A stretch of DNA of 33,591 nt from an uncultured Pirellulaceae bacterium (GTDB taxonomy: Bacteria; Planctomycetota; Planctomycetia; Pirellulales; Pirellulaceae). Location of the stretch: positions 1 to 33,591 of the forward strand of contig CALDYR010000150.1 in assembly GCA_937944405.1 (NCBI GenBank), written 5' to 3'. Under the pieces are notes generated by a model that saw only the letters and a program-made list of their open reading frames with translations, did no database searches and was not told the DNA's origin. Made by a program: the position numbers and the translations under genes. Below are positions 33,018 to 33,591 of the stretch, piece after piece; position 1 is the stretch's first letter; the number at the start of each line of letters is the position of its first letter.

Positions 33018-33108
33018 ATCGCGTTAGCGTTCACCCGTTTAGCGTTCGTTGCTAGTGTTTTGTCAGGTAGAGAGGGCAGCGTTAAAAATCAGGGTCGTTC
33101 AGGTCAGC

Positions 33109-33180
33109 CGTTTGGGCGACGCTCCCGGTTTTCTGTGACCGGAGTAAATTCTCTAGCGAATCCACCTAACCTGAAATATC
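33109..33180 (+). repeat. Dispersed intergenic repeat, family 1, copy 4
   Basis: This copy is the closest match to 2008-2074: TTTGGGCGACGC, CGGTTTTCTGTGACCGG and AGCGAATCCACCTAACCTG in order. In one plus-strand frame both copies encode SVTG and ANPxNLK. It lies about 230 bp downstream of the CDGSH gene, between convergent transcription units. Confidence 0.6.
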
Positions 33181-33303
33181 CAAAACACACACTGGAATAA
33201 CGCCGGTGCATTTTCCAACGGAGGACCTACCGGCGCGAATTCTGAGGCCCGTGTGCAGCGCACGCGGAGAACTCCACCAGGGTCAGCGCGGAATAAATTT
33301 TTC

Positions 33304-33591
33304 TCACCACGCCGCAAGAACAATCTCCATTGTCTCCCATGTTTCGCGAATCGCCGCCAGCGCAATGGCGCGCGCTTTACGCGGCGTGTAGACTGTTTCT
33401 AAAATTCTTTCTGTGCGTCTGGATAGATCATGCTCATATGACGCATAGCTATCGGCGCGGTCAACACGCCCGCCCGGAAAGACATAGACATTGGGCATGA
33501 AATCATGGCGGGCACTGCGCTGTCCCATTAAGATTTTTGGCTGTTTTGGGGTGCCGTTAATTACAACCAGAGTTGCCGCTATTTTGGGACG
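33304..33591 (-). pseudogene. Nudix hydrolase fragment, cut by window edge and degenerate
   Basis: The minus-strand frame is open from the window edge and encodes 95 residues: RPKIAATLVV, then MGQRSARHDFMPNVYVFPGG and, after an insert, ARAIALAAIRETWETMEIVL before a TGA. The FPGG and RE-W-E elements are those of Nudix hydrolases of the long-insert type. The Nudix box should continue REtxEExG; here the second Glu of EE and the Gly are lost and a stop follows after 6 more residues, so the domain is truncated. The family style (FMPNVYVFPGGRVD) is most familiar from Alphaproteobacteria. It may be a decayed transferred gene, a frameshift or an assembly edge error. Confidence 0.6.

Noticed and set aside
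32982-33200. 72-codon frame after the CDGSH gene
   Set aside because: It consists of a tandem duplication and a dispersed repeat. The frame similarity to the copy near 2008 is reported as a repeat property.

Overview
The window looks like the chromosome of a planctomycete, probably of the Rhodopirellula/Pirellula group. That is inferred from protein character: a DnaA of planctomycete type, lipid A genes, Skp/OmpH, secreted LamG-like and HtrA-like proteins, an ArsM/ArsS pair, a pterin enzyme next to a CitG-like protein, and many single genes separated by long, repeat-bearing spacers. Non-ATG starts (GTG, TTG) are frequent. I saw no tRNA, rRNA, CRISPR array, insertion sequence or phage gene.

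Layout. 1-2379: dnaA and a spacer with repeats. 2380-6161: an MsbA-like ABC exporter and a GT4 glycosyltransferase. 6162-6854: a gene-free stretch with strong inverted repeats. 6855-12342 (minus strand): a secreted LamG-like protein, a PseG-GNAT fusion translationally coupled to an SpsF-like cytidylyltransferase, and a 698-residue secreted, tail-anchored protein of unknown function. 12537-14782: a GT2 and a GT4 glycosyltransferase. 14963-17471 (minus strand): a 6-pyruvoyl-tetrahydropterin-synthase-like protein, a CitG-like protein and an OleB/haloalkane-dehalogenase-like hydrolase. 17810-21086: an intact HtrA protease and a degenerate HtrA relative whose PDZ domain is nested inside the protease fold. 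21798-22814 (minus strand): a lipoprotein and a GT2. 23169-25473: arsM and arsS (arsenosugar-type). 25474-26904: a 1.4 kb gene-free stretch. 26905-30468: skp, lpxC, lpxA and a gnnA-like oxidoreductase in one operon. 31222-32355 (minus strand): an LptF/LptG permease. 32624-32875: a CDGSH protein. 33304-33591 (minus strand): a broken Nudix gene running off the edge.

Most of the window serves the cell surface: lipid A initiation and LPS export, outer-membrane chaperoning, nonulosonic-acid-type sugar activation, four glycosyltransferases, an exporter and periplasmic proteases. The remaining genes cover replication initiation, arsenic biotransformation and cofactor or C1-type metabolism.

The best candidates for something new are the HtrA-like protein with a nested PDZ domain and a Ser-to-Cys active site, two families of dispersed intergenic repeats, the SpsF variant beside the PseG-GNAT fusion, and the lpxA-gnnA pair without a visible gnnB.
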